DNA of 64,000 bases, from the NCBI RefSeq assembly GCF_009184895.1, contig NZ_WESE01000005.1, forward strand, positions 62,001-126,000. Direction: 5' to 3'. Under the pieces are notes generated by a model that worked only from the letters and a program-made list of their open reading frames with translations, ran no database searches and had not been told where the DNA came from. Position 1 is the first letter of the stretch, and the number at the start of each line of letters is the position of its first letter. The translations under genes were made by a program, and so were the position numbers. Origin of the DNA: Nostocoides sp. F2B08 (GTDB taxonomy: Bacteria > Actinomycetota > Actinomycetes > Actinomycetales > Dermatophilaceae). Below are positions 43,984 to 52,431 of the stretch, piece after piece.

Positions 43984-45690
43984 TCAGACCCCGAACGTCG
44001 CCCGGGGGTAGGCCGCCTCGACGTCGGTGACGACGTTGACGAGGTAGGGCACCCCGCTTGCGAAGGCGCGGTCCATCGCCGGGCCGATCTGCGCGGGGTC
44101 GGTGACCATCTCGCCGGCGCCGCCGAGGGCCTTGACGACCTCGTCGTAGCGGGTCCGGGGACCGAGGTCGGCGATCACGTCGTAGCCGTAGATCATCTGC
44201 ATCGGGCCCTTCTCGAGCGCCCACGCAGAGTTGTTGCCCATGACCATGACGACGGGCAGGTTGTGGCGCACGAGGGTGTCGACGTCGATGAGGCTGAAGC
44301 CGGCGGCGCCGTCGCCGAGGAGGAGGACGACCTGGCTGGACGGCCGGGCGATCCGCGCCGCGATCGCCGCGCCGAGGCCGGCGCCGAGGCACCCGAACGG
44401 GCCGGGGTCGAGCCAGTTGCCGGGTCGCTTGGGCTCGACGAACTTGCCGGCGAACGAGACGAAGTCGCCGCCGTCGCCGATGACGACCGCGTCGTCGGCG
44501 AGCCGGGGAAGCAGCTCACCGTAGATGCGCGCCGGGTGGATCGGATCCGCTTCGGCGCCGAGCAGCTCCAGGTCCTTGGTATGCGTCGCCTGGGCCTTCT
44601 CCCGAAGGGCGCCCGCCCAGCCGGTCCAGTCGGCCCGGGTCGCCTGCCGCTGGACCGCGTCGGTGAGGGCGTCGAGGACCCGTGCCAGGTCGCCGGCCGT
44701 CGCGAATGCCGGGTTCGCGTGGTGGCTCAGCTGCCCGGTGGAGTCCTGGATGTGGACGACGGTCGCGGGGGTGGCGCCGTCCTTGCCGCCGAAGACGCCG
44801 TAGCCGAGGCGGAAGTCGAGCGGGGTGCCGACGACGACGACGAGGTCGGCAGCGTTGAACGCCATACCGCGGGCCTTGGTGACCAGGAGTGGGTGGCCTG
44901 CTGGTACGACACCGCGGCCCATCCCGTTCGGGATCGCCGGGAGACCCAGTTCCTCGACGCAGCGCAGGGCAGCCTCCTCGGCGAAGTCGCTCCACACATC
45001 GGTGCCGAGGACGATGACGGGCCGCTCGGCCTTCGCGAGGAGTGCGGCGATCCGCTCGACGGTGTCGGTGTCGGGGGCCCTGTCCGCGGCCGGTTCGGGA
45101 CCGGGCCGCACCGACTCGCTCTGGTCGAACAGGTGGTCCATGTGGACGTCGAGGAAGGCCGGGCCGCGGTGCGCCGACCGAGCGGCCTGGAACGCGCGGT
45201 GGGTCGCGCCCGCGATGTCTCCGGTGTCCTTGGCCGTCTCGGCCGAGACGGTGACCGACGACAGCAGAGGCACGTGGTCGAACTCCTGAAGGCTGCCGCT
45301 GCCCCACCTCGCGAGCGGGGCGCGGCCCCCGATGACGACCATGGGCGCGCCGGAGAAGTGTGCCTGGGTGATGGCGCTGACGCCGTTGGTCACTCCGGGG
45401 CCGGCCGTGAGGACGGCAAGACCTGGGGAGCGGGTCAGCTTGCCGGTCGCCTCGGCCGCGAAGGCGGCCGTCTGCTCGTGCCGTACGTCGAGCAGCCGGA
45501 TGCCGTGGTCCTCCTTGGCCGCCGCGTCGTACATGGGGAAGACGTGCGCCCCGGAGAGGGTGAACATCGTCTCCACGCCGTGCGCTGCGGCCACGGCCGT
45601 CGCGTGGGAGCCGCCGTGGGCCTGGACGGCGGTGTCGGTGGGTGTCTCCGTGGTCGGCTGCGCTGTCTCCTCGGGCGTCATGGCGGCCAT
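43984..45690 (-). CDS. Acetolactate synthase-like TPP-dependent enzyme
   Basis: A 568-residue enzyme. N-terminal domain FTLSGAHVFPMYDAA and DVRHEQTAAFAAEATGKLT (Glu for TPP activation), then LAVLTAGPGVTNGVSAI. Central FAD/nucleotide-like domain. C-terminal TPP motif GDGAAGFSLIDVDTLVRHNL followed by VMVMGNN. It resembles IlvG-type homologues of M. tuberculosis, which are outside the ilvBNC operon. Catalytic product not assured; related oxalyl- or glyoxylate-metabolising enzymes exist. Start at MAAMTPEET is preferred. Divergent from the cbs gene. Confidence 0.82.
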   Translation of the reverse strand: MAAMTPEETAQPTTETPTDTAVQAHGGSHATAVAAAHGVETMFTLSGAHVFPMYDAAAKEDHGIRLLDVRHEQTAAFAAEATGKLTRSPGLAVLTAGPGVTNGVSAITQAHFSGAPMVVIGGRAPLARWGSGSLQEFDHVPLLSSVTVSAETAKDTGDIAGATHRAFQAARSAHRGPAFLDVHMDHLFDQSESVRPGPEPAADRAPDTDTVERIAALLAKAERPVIVLGTDVWSDFAEEAALRCVEELGLPAIPNGMGRGVVPAGHPLLVTKARGMAFNAADLVVVVGTPLDFRLGYGVFGGKDGATPATVVHIQDSTGQLSHHANPAFATAGDLARVLDALTDAVQRQATRADWTGWAGALREKAQATHTKDLELLGAEADPIHPARIYGELLPRLADDAVVIGDGGDFVSFAGKFVEPKRPGNWLDPGPFGCLGAGLGAAIAARIARPSSQVVLLLGDGAAGFSLIDVDTLVRHNLPVVMVMGNNSAWALEKGPMQMIYGYDVIADLGPRTRYDEVVKALGGAGEMVTDPAQIGPAMDRAFASGVPYLVNVVTDVEAAYPRATFGV

Positions 45691-45705
45691 GTTACTCACT
45701 GGTAG

Positions 45706-45717
45706 CCACAGATGTGG
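45706..45717. promoter_or_regulatory. Small inverted repeat between the TPP-enzyme and cbs genes
   Basis: CCACA-GA-TGTGG is a 5-2-5 palindrome in the 65-bp divergent gap. It could be an operator, but it is short. Confidence 0.3.
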
Positions 45718-45755
45718 TGCGCGTCGCATACCCGTGTCTGTGTGAGGATCTGGGG

Positions 45756-47138
45756 GTGAAGTATGCCGAGCACATCGTCGACCTCGTCGGACACACTCCT
45801 CTGGTCCGCCTGCACTCCGTGACCGACGGCATCGCCGCGACGGTCCTGGCCAAGATCGAGTACATGAACCCCGGCGGGTCGGTCAAGGACCGCATCGCCG
45901 TGAAGATGATCGAGGAGGCCGAGGCGCGCGGTGACCTGCGTCCGGGCGGCACGATCGTCGAGCCGACGTCCGGCAACACCGGCGTCGGGCTGGCCCTCGT
46001 CGCCCAGCGCAAGGGCTACCGCTGCGTCTTCGTCTGCCCGGACAAGGTGGCCGAGGACAAGCGCAACGTCCTCAAGGCCTACGGGGCCGACGTCGTCGTG
46101 TGCCCGACCTCGGTGCCGCCCGACCACCCCGACTCGTACTACTCCGTCTCGGACCGGCTCGCCCGCGAGATCGAGGGCGGCTACAAGCCGAACCAGTACG
46201 AGAACCCGGCCGGACCCGCATCGCACTACGAGACGACCGGACCCGAGGTCTGGGACGACACCGACGGCCGGATCACGCACTTCGTGGCCGGGGTCGGAAC
46301 GGGCGGGACGATCACCGGTACGGGACGCTACCTGCGGGAGATCTCCGCCGACCGGCCCGGCGGGCGGGTGCGGATCATCGGCGCCGACCCGGAAGGCTCG
46401 GTGTACTCCGGGGGCAGCGGTCGCCCGTACCTCGTCGAGGGAGTGGGCGAGGACATCTGGCCCGGCGCCTACGACCCCGCCGTCGTCGACGAGGTCATCG
46501 CGGTCTCGGATGCGGACTCGTTCGAGATGACTCGCCGGCTGGCCCGCGAGGAAGGACTCCTCGTGGGCGGCTCCTGCGGCATGGCCGTCGTCGCGGCGCT
46601 GCGCGCTGCCCGCGACCTGCCCGCGGACGCGGTCATGGTCGTGCTGCTCCCCGACTCCGGTCGCGGCTACCTGTCCAAGATCTTCAACGACGACTGGATG
46701 AACAGCTACGGGTTCCTCGCCGCGAGCAAGGGCGAGACCGTCGGCGACGTGCTCGCCGCCAAGACCGCGGCCACGGGTCTGCCGGACCTCGTCCACACCC
46801 ACCCGGGAGAGACGATCAAGGAGGCCATCGACATCCTCCGCGAGTACTCGGTCTCGCAGATGCCGGTCGTCAAGGCGGAGCCGCCGGTGATGTCCGGCGA
46901 GGTCGCCGGGGCGGTCCACGAGCGCGACCTGCTCGACGCCCTCTTCACAGGTCGTGCCCACCTGACCGACTCCGTCGGCGCGCACATGGGTCCGGGACTC
47001 CCACTCGTCGGGGCGGGAGAGTCCATCGCCACCGCCCGGCACGAGCTCGAGAGCAGCGACGCGATCCTCGTCGTCGATGCCGGCAAGCCCGTCGGTGTGC
47101 TCACCCGTGCCGACTTCCTCAGCTTCCTCGCCGACTGA
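45756..47138 (+). CDS. cbs: Cystathionine beta-synthase
   Basis: A 460-residue PLP enzyme with Lys44 in NPGGSVKDRIAVKMIEE and the phosphate loop PTSGNTGVGLALVA / GVGTGGTITGTGRYL. Two CBS domains follow from about residue 340 (TIKEAIDILREYSVSQMPVV and AGKPVGVLTRADFLSFL). It joins serine (or O-acetylserine) and homocysteine in reverse transsulfuration or acts as a cysteine synthase. Start GTG at 45756. metB lies 5 kb downstream, as in the mycobacterial Rv1077-Rv1079 order, here widened by inserted genes. Confidence 0.93.
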   Translation: MKYAEHIVDLVGHTPLVRLHSVTDGIAATVLAKIEYMNPGGSVKDRIAVKMIEEAEARGDLRPGGTIVEPTSGNTGVGLALVAQRKGYRCVFVCPDKVAEDKRNVLKAYGADVVVCPTSVPPDHPDSYYSVSDRLAREIEGGYKPNQYENPAGPASHYETTGPEVWDDTDGRITHFVAGVGTGGTITGTGRYLREISADRPGGRVRIIGADPEGSVYSGGSGRPYLVEGVGEDIWPGAYDPAVVDEVIAVSDADSFEMTRRLAREEGLLVGGSCGMAVVAALRAARDLPADAVMVVLLPDSGRGYLSKIFNDDWMNSYGFLAASKGETVGDVLAAKTAATGLPDLVHTHPGETIKEAIDILREYSVSQMPVVKAEPPVMSGEVAGAVHERDLLDALFTGRAHLTDSVGAHMGPGLPLVGAGESIATARHELESSDAILVVDAGKPVGVLTRADFLSFLAD

Positions 47139-47214
47139 CTCCTCGCCGACTGACTTCTGGACGACTGACGCCGGTTTGGAGGGGTGGTCTGCGACCCCCG
47201 ACAATGACGGGGTG

Positions 47215-48453
47215 ATGCCCGACCTGCCCACCCGCACCGATGTGCTCGTCGTCGGTGCCGGCCCGGCTGGGTCGAGCGCCGCCGCGTGGGCCGCCCGGGC
47301 CGGGATGGACGTCGTGGTCGCGGACGCCGCGTCCTTCCCCCGAGACAAGACCTGCGGCGACGGGCTGACGCCCCGCGCAGTGGCCGAGCTCGACCGGCTC
47401 GGCCTGGCCCAGTGGGCACGGAGCCGAGCCTACAACCAGGGGCTGAGGGCCCACGGCTTCGGCCAGACGCTGTACCTGCGCTGGCCGGGCGGGACTCTCC
47501 CCGACTGGGGGTCGGCCGTGCCGCGCACGATCCTGGACAACGCGATCCGCGACGCCGCCATGCAGTCCGGGGCCACGGCGTTGGACAGCCTGCGGGCCGT
47601 CGACGTCCGGTGGCAGGACGGCAAGGTCAGCGGGGTCGTGTTCCGGCGAGGCAAGGAGTTCCACGAGATCGGCTGCGAGCGACTCGTCGTGGCCGACGGG
47701 GTGCGGTCTCAGCTCGGCCGGGTGCTCGGTCGCACCTGGCACCGTGACACGGCCTACGGTGTCGCGGCGCGCTCGTACATGAGCTCGACGATGTCGGATG
47801 ATCCGTGGATCTCGTCGCACCTGGAGCTGCGGGGCACCCAGGGCGAGATCCTCTCGGGATACGGCTGGATCTTCCCCCTGGGTGGAGGCGAGGTCAACGT
47901 CGGTGTGGGGACGCTCGCGACCGCGAAGCGTCCCGCCGACGTCGCCCTCCGCCCCCTCATGCAGTTCTACGCGGACGAGCGCCGCGACGAGTTCGGCCTG
48001 TCGGGGCCGCTGCGTCTACCGACCTCGGCGATGCTGCCGATGGGTGGCGCGGTCTCCGGGGTCGCCGGCCCGAACTGGGCACTCGTCGGCGACGCTGCGG
48101 GGTGTGTCAATCCGTTGAACGGGGAGGGCATCGACTACGGCCTCGAGGGCGGTCGTTTCGTCGCGGACCTGCTCGCCGAGAAGGCCGACCTCGGCACCGC
48201 CTGGCCCGACCTCCTGCGTGAGCACTACGGCGAGGCGTTCTCGATCGCCCGCCGGCTTGCAGGACTGGTGACCGTTCCCCGACTGCTGCCGACGCTCGGC
48301 CCGGTCGGCATGCGCACCGACTGGCTCATGACGCTCGCGCTGCGGTGGATGGGCAACCTCGTGACCGAGGAGGACCGCGACCGGGCCGCTCGGGTGTGGC
48401 GCTGGGCCGGTCGTCGGTCGATCCGGCTCGACGAGCGCGCTCCCTTCAGCTGA
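47215..48453 (+). CDS. Geranylgeranyl reductase family FAD enzyme
   Basis: A 412-residue flavoprotein. The FAD dinucleotide fold is TDVLVVGAGPAGSSAAAWAA. CGDGLTPRAVAELDRLGL and the second FAD motif ALVGDAAGCVNPLNGEGIDY follow, the signature of the geranylgeranyl reductase family. In actinobacteria such proteins reduce isoprenyl chains, for instance of menaquinone. The GTG three bases upstream of the ATG (47212) is an alternative start and is preceded by GACAAT-N6. Confidence 0.87.
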   Translation: MPDLPTRTDVLVVGAGPAGSSAAAWAARAGMDVVVADAASFPRDKTCGDGLTPRAVAELDRLGLAQWARSRAYNQGLRAHGFGQTLYLRWPGGTLPDWGSAVPRTILDNAIRDAAMQSGATALDSLRAVDVRWQDGKVSGVVFRRGKEFHEIGCERLVVADGVRSQLGRVLGRTWHRDTAYGVAARSYMSSTMSDDPWISSHLELRGTQGEILSGYGWIFPLGGGEVNVGVGTLATAKRPADVALRPLMQFYADERRDEFGLSGPLRLPTSAMLPMGGAVSGVAGPNWALVGDAAGCVNPLNGEGIDYGLEGGRFVADLLAEKADLGTAWPDLLREHYGEAFSIARRLAGLVTVPRLLPTLGPVGMRTDWLMTLALRWMGNLVTEEDRDRAARVWRWAGRRSIRLDERAPFS

Positions 48454-48557
48454 GCCCTCCGCTCCGCCTCCGACCTGCGAAAACGCGTCGGCTATCCGAG
48501 CGCCGGTGACCTGCAAGGCTGTTCGGCGCCGTCTCACCTTGGTAACGATGTGGTTAA

Positions 48558-48591
48558 TGTGACTGCTGATGCTTGTGTGACTGATGTGACT
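48558..48591. repeat. 9-bp direct repeats upstream of the surface-protein gene
   Basis: TGTGACT recurs at 48558, 48576 and 48585, with a decayed unit between the first two, giving a 9-bp period. The patch is AT-richer than its surroundings and precedes a TAAAGT box at 48591. Confidence 0.6.
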
Positions 48592-48638
48592 AAAGTTGCA
48601 TGTGGTCGTCGAGACACTCACCCGTCGAAGGGGTCGTC

Positions 48639-49502
48639 ATGCCGTCCACGCCCAGGCCACCTGTCTCTCCCACGCCCTCCACGCCCGCGCCACTCCACCC
48701 GCCCGTCGTCCGCGCGGTCGCCCTCGTGGTGGTGGCCGCCCTGATCCTGTTCATCGTCGGCGCGGTGTTCAGCGGCGTCGCCAGCGCGGACAGCCACCGG
48801 GTGTGGGTCTGCAAATACGTGGGCACTCCCGGGGACGACGAGCGCCTCGGCCCCGGCAAGAACCCCATCTCCGTCTCGGTCAACGCCACCGACGGCGCGG
48901 GTGTCGGGGGGTTCTTCAATGACGCCCAGGGTCGCTCCTACGTGATTGCCGTCGTCCAGGGTGACGACGACGATGATGACGATGACGGCCCCACGTGCCC
49001 GAAGACGCCACCGGGCAATGGCACCTCCACCACTACTCCGCCGGTGACGGAGACGACGCCGCCGGTGACGGAGACGACGCCGCCGGTGACGGAGACGACG
49101 CCGCCGGTGACCGAGACGACGCCGCCGGTGACGGAGACGACGCCGCCGGTGACCGAGACGACGCCGCCGGTGACCGAGACCACGCCGCCGGTGACCGAGA
49201 CGACGCCGCCGGTGACCGAGACCACGCCGCCGGTGACCGAGACCACGCCGCCGGTGACCGAGACCACGCCGCCGGTGACCGAGACCACGCCGCCGGTGAC
49301 CGAGACCACGCCGCCGGTGACGGAGACCACGCCGCCGGTGACGACGACGCCGCCCGTCACGTCCACGACGACTCCGGACACCCCGGGTGCCGCACCGACC
49401 GACCTGGGTCCGACCCAGACGACCGGGATCTTCTCGCTCTTCGCGATCGCGGCCGGCCTGCTCCTCGCCGCCGTGCGCCTCCTGCGGGGAGCCCGGCACT
49501 GA
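48639..49502 (+). CDS. Repeat-rich surface protein, probable class F sortase substrate
   Basis: A 287-residue exported protein. After a Pro-rich start, VVRAVALVVVAALILFIVGA forms a signal/anchor helix ending near VASADS. The domain HRVWVCKYVGTPGDDERLG...NPISVSVN...FNDAQGRSYVIAV is a small cysteine-containing domain I have seen in other actinobacterial surface proteins. An eight-Asp run follows, then 14 exact PPVTETT units and a few degenerate ones. It ends with TQTTG, a hydrophobic helix and RLLRGARH, the layout of a sorting signal but without LPxTG. AAGGGG precedes the ATG at 48639; the frame also opens at 48600. The sortase gene follows. Confidence 0.8.
   Translation: MPSTPRPPVSPTPSTPAPLHPPVVRAVALVVVAALILFIVGAVFSGVASADSHRVWVCKYVGTPGDDERLGPGKNPISVSVNATDGAGVGGFFNDAQGRSYVIAVVQGDDDDDDDDGPTCPKTPPGNGTSTTTPPVTETTPPVTETTPPVTETTPPVTETTPPVTETTPPVTETTPPVTETTPPVTETTPPVTETTPPVTETTPPVTETTPPVTETTPPVTETTPPVTETTPPVTTTPPVTSTTTPDTPGAAPTDLGPTQTTGIFSLFAIAAGLLLAAVRLLRGARH
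49038..49331 (+). repeat. 14 tandem 21-bp units encoding PPVTETT
   Basis: Fourteen uninterrupted 21-bp units of the type CCGCCGGTGACSGAGACSACG differ only at synonymous third positions. They show two subtypes: GACGACG early and GACCACG late. This suggests stepwise duplication and possible length variation. Thr-rich stalks of this kind usually span the cell wall. Confidence 0.95.
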
Positions 49503-49564
49503 CGATCACCCCGGCTCGACGCCGGCCCGACACCGGGCCGGCGTCGACGTCTGCCCGCGTGCGC

Positions 49565-50215
49565 ATGGCCGCCCTCCTCCTCGCCCTGGCGCTGGTCGCG
49601 GGGGCGACCGGCGCATACCTCCTCGCGGGCGACACGCTCCGCGCGCTCCGGTATGCGACGCCCGCCCCCGCCGTCATCGTCGACCCAGGTGCAGGGTCAC
49701 CCGTCGCGACGGGACCGATCACCCCGACGCGCATCCACATCCCCGCCATCGGGGTGCGGACGATCGTCGAACCGGCCCCGGCGACCGAGGAGCCCAACCC
49801 CTTCACCGGCGACGTGGTCTCGACGTTCCCGGTACCCGGCGGCCCGCACACCACGGTGTGGTGGGAGGAAGGGCCGATGCCCGGCTCGGACGGTCTCGCG
49901 GTCGTGCTCGGCCACACGAAGGCCTTCGGTTCCGCGGTGTTCGACGACCTGCCGGACCTGGATCCGGGTGTCCCCGTCGGCATCACCGGGCGCACCGCGG
50001 GCGGCGCGGAGGTCATCGCGCGCTACGTCGTCGCCGACGTGGTCACGGGCATCTCGAAGTCCGACCCGGACGCACTGCGCGCGGTGCTCGAGAGCCCGCC
50101 ACCCGGCGCGGCGCTGGCGCTGATCACCTGCTCGGGCGAGATCGACGGTCGGCTGTCCTCCCGGGAGGACAACACGGTGGTTTTCGCGACCCTCGAGGGA
50201 ACGTACACGCCTTAG
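49565..50215 (+). CDS. Class F sortase
   Basis: A 216-residue sortase. An N-terminal helix MAALLLALALVAGATGAYLL anchors it. IHIPAIGVRTIVEPAPA begins the beta barrel. Catalytic residues are His in VVLGHTKAFG, Cys in LALITCSGEID and Arg in LSSREDNTVVF. Class F enzymes are actinobacterial transpeptidases linking surface proteins to peptidoglycan. The start is uncertain: ATG at 49565 or GTG at 49559. It directly follows the surface protein gene, the obvious substrate. Confidence 0.88.
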   Translation: MAALLLALALVAGATGAYLLAGDTLRALRYATPAPAVIVDPGAGSPVATGPITPTRIHIPAIGVRTIVEPAPATEEPNPFTGDVVSTFPVPGGPHTTVWWEEGPMPGSDGLAVVLGHTKAFGSAVFDDLPDLDPGVPVGITGRTAGGAEVIARYVVADVVTGISKSDPDALRAVLESPPPGAALALITCSGEIDGRLSSREDNTVVFATLEGTYTP

Positions 50216-50236
50216 CGCACCACTACGCTCCTCGCC

Positions 50237-50509
50237 ATGCAGCCTCTGCACTGGCTCGCGATCGCGCTCGCCGTCGTCGGCGTGGCCTTCGTCGTGGTGG
50301 GCATCCTCCAGCAGCGGGCGGCGCGCCCGTCCGAGGAGATCGTGCGCGGCTTCGGCGGCCCGGCGGGCACCTCGGACGTGGGCGGCGCGGACGGCTTCGA
50401 CGCGCAGTCGCCCTCGGCGCACTACCCGGTCGGTCGCACCTCGCGCCTGACCGGCTTCGGGCTCGTGCTGGTCGCGCTGATTCTCGTCATGGTCGCGTCG
50501 CTGACCTGA
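50237..50509 (+). CDS. Small two-helix membrane protein
   Basis: A 90-residue protein: helix WLAIALAVVGVAFVVVGILQ, a polar Gly/Asp loop, and helix GFGLVLVALILVMVASLT. Not recognised. It follows the sortase by 21 bp in the same direction and may be part of that surface unit. Confidence 0.6.
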   Translation: MQPLHWLAIALAVVGVAFVVVGILQQRAARPSEEIVRGFGGPAGTSDVGGADGFDAQSPSAHYPVGRTSRLTGFGLVLVALILVMVASLT

Positions 50510-50536
50510 GCCGGGGGCCGCCAGCATCATGAAGTG

Positions 50537-50592
50537 CACCCGAAATCCGACGTGCCACGCGCAATTGCAGGTGCCACGTCGCACTTCGGGTG
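50537..50592. terminator. Hairpin between convergent small membrane gene and msrA
   Basis: CACCCGAA pairs with TTCGGGTG, then a 3x3 internal loop, then CGACGTG pairs with CACGTCG around a 20-base loop. It stands at a convergent junction and likely terminates both transcripts. Confidence 0.65.
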
Positions 50593-50667
50593 TGATCGGC
50601 GGATCACAGGTGTCAAGCCGGGGCTCCGGCGCCGGTGATCGTCAACCGCCGAGGACGTGTGGAGTCG

Positions 50668-51354
50668 TCAGTCGCGCGGCGGCAGAGAGCAGCCGTACGG
50701 CCCGTGGTTGCAGTACCCGCCGGGGTTCTTGTGGAGGTACTGCTGGTGGTAGTCCTCGGCGTACCAGAACGGGCCGGCCTTCTCCGCCGGTGCGATCTCG
50801 GTCGTGATCTCACCGAAGCCCTTGCGGCTCAGCTCGCCCTGGAAGCGCTCGCGGGTGTCCTCGATCGCGGCCTCCTGCTCGGGCGTGGTGAAGTAGAGCG
50901 CGGAGCGGTATGCCGTTCCGATGTCGTTGCCCTGCCGGTTGCGCTGGGTCGGGTCGTGGTTCTCCCAGAACGCCGCGAGCAGCTCCTCGGGCGTGATCCG
51001 CGTCGGGTCGTAGGCGACGAGCACCGCTTCGGCGTGTCCGGTCCGGCCGGTGCAGGACTCCTCGTAGGTCGGGTTCGGGGTGAAGCCGCCCATGTAGCCG
51101 GCGGCGGTCGTCACGACCCCCGGGAGCTGCCAGAAGATCCGCTCGACGCCCCAGAAACACCCCATGGCGACGTAGAGCACCTCGGTTCCGTCGGGCCACG
51201 GACCCTCGAGCGGGGTGCCGAGCACCTCGTGCGTCTCGGGGACGGGGAAGAGGCGGTGCTCGCGTCCGGGAAGCGCGTCCTCGCGCGAGACCATGGTGGA
51301 CTTGGCGCGGGCGCCGGGGAGCCAGGTGGTGAGGGGGTCGTTGCCGAAAAGCAT
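50668..51354 (-). CDS. msrA: Peptide methionine sulfoxide reductase A
   Basis: A 228-residue MsrA. The active-site Cys is in [64 protein letters not shown] and [20 protein letters not shown] follow, the last with a resolving Cys. It repairs methionine-S-sulfoxide. The start at 51354 (MLFGNDPL) matches family N-termini. Confidence 0.95.
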   Translation of the reverse strand: MLFGNDPLTTWLPGARAKSTMVSREDALPGREHRLFPVPETHEVLGTPLEGPWPDGTEVLYVAMGCFWGVERIFWQLPGVVTTAAGYMGGFTPNPTYEESCTGRTGHAEAVLVAYDPTRITPEELLAAFWENHDPTQRNRQGNDIGTAYRSALYFTTPEQEAAIEDTRERFQGELSRKGFGEITTEIAPAEKAGPFWYAEDYHQQYLHKNPGGYCNHGPYGCSLPPRD

Positions 51355-51391
51355 GTGCGGTTCAACTCCGTGACCTGGCACGGTTGTTCCC

Positions 51392-52411
51392 ATGTCCGCC
51401 GAACCGTCCGTCGAGCAGGTGCCCATCGTGGAGGTCCACGGCGCCGCGACCGACCCCGTCGAGCACGCCCGCTTCGACGCCTTCGCGCAGGTGTTCCACG
51501 ACGCGACCCGGCACGACCTCGGTGACGCGGACGCGTGGACCGCCGACGAGCTGCGGGCCGTCGATGCCGACCTCACCAAACGTCGGGTCCGCCTCGCCGC
51601 GCTCGACGGGCACGTCCTCTGCGGGTCGGTCGAGCTGATCCTGCCGCTACGGGACAACCTGCACGCCGCATACCTCGAGCTGGCGGTCCGGCCGGGCCAC
51701 CGTCGCAGGGGGATCGGCACCCGCCTCCTCGAGGCGGTCGAGCGGATCGCGCTCGCGGAGGGGCGGACGAGTCTGATGTCCGACACCGCGTGGTTGCCCG
51801 ACGCCGCTGAGGAGGACCCGAGCGGACACTTCGCCCGCCGGCACGGCTACGCGCCGGCGCAGACGGTGCGCCGTTCGGACTACCCCGTTCCGGACACCGA
51901 TCCGGTGGTCCCGCCCGCGCCGCAGGGGTATGCGGTGGAGACCCACGTGGGCACCCCGCCCGAGGCGGACCTCACCGACCGCGCCTGGCTCGCCCGGCGG
52001 ATGTCGACCGACGCCCCGCTCGGCGACCTCGACATCGACGAGGAGGACTGGGACGAGGACCGGGTTCGCGCCCTCGACGCGCGACTCGAGACCATGGGCC
52101 GCGGGCGGGTCGGCGCCTTCGCCCGCCACCTCGGGTCGGGCCGCGTCGTCGCGTTCTCGGAGATCCAGGTGCCGGCGGCGAGCCCGCGACTGGCGTACCA
52201 CCAGGACACGCTCGTCCTGCGTGAGCACCGCGGTCACGGGCTGGGTCTCGTGCTCAAGCTCGCCAACGTCCCGGTGCTGCGCGAGGCGTTCCCGGAGGTG
52301 CGCACGGTGCGGACGTGGAACGCCGTCGAGAACTCGCACATGCTCGCGGTCAACGACGCCATGGGCTACGTGACGAGCGGCTTCCTGCGCGAGTGGCAGA
52401 AGCGCCGCTGA
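51392..52411 (+). CDS. Tandem GNAT acetyltransferase
   Basis: A 339-residue protein with two GNAT domains. The first has the acetyl-CoA loop [20 protein letters not shown]. The second is recognisable from [20 protein letters not shown] and ends [20 protein letters not shown]. It resembles mycothiol-synthase-like paralogues, but I cannot assign a substrate. It is divergent from msrA by 37 bp. Confidence 0.82.
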   Translation: MSAEPSVEQVPIVEVHGAATDPVEHARFDAFAQVFHDATRHDLGDADAWTADELRAVDADLTKRRVRLAALDGHVLCGSVELILPLRDNLHAAYLELAVRPGHRRRGIGTRLLEAVERIALAEGRTSLMSDTAWLPDAAEEDPSGHFARRHGYAPAQTVRRSDYPVPDTDPVVPPAPQGYAVETHVGTPPEADLTDRAWLARRMSTDAPLGDLDIDEEDWDEDRVRALDARLETMGRGRVGAFARHLGSGRVVAFSEIQVPAASPRLAYHQDTLVLREHRGHGLGLVLKLANVPVLREAFPEVRTVRTWNAVENSHMLAVNDAMGYVTSGFLREWQKRR

Positions 52412-52418
52412 CGTCCCC

Positions 52419-52431
52419 TACCCTCGTCGGT
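52419..52431 (+). promoter_or_regulatory. Leaderless -10 promoter of metB
   Basis: TACCCT (52419-52424) and seven bases precede the ATG at 52432; no Shine-Dalgarno is present. The box TACCCTCG is the same word as that of the ABC-F leader at 37575. Confidence 0.55.

Noticed and set aside
46706-47419. Possible frame joining cbs and the geranylgeranyl reductase gene
   Set aside because: The stop of cbs at 47138 is clear and the flavoprotein starts a new family N-terminus at about 47215.
48938-49381. Regular 21-bp repeats resembling a CRISPR or an antisense VTGGVVS-repeat protein
   Set aside because: Units are contiguous without spacers, have a strict codon period, and only the plus frame has a signal helix, a Cys domain and a sorting-like end. 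It is a protein repeat.
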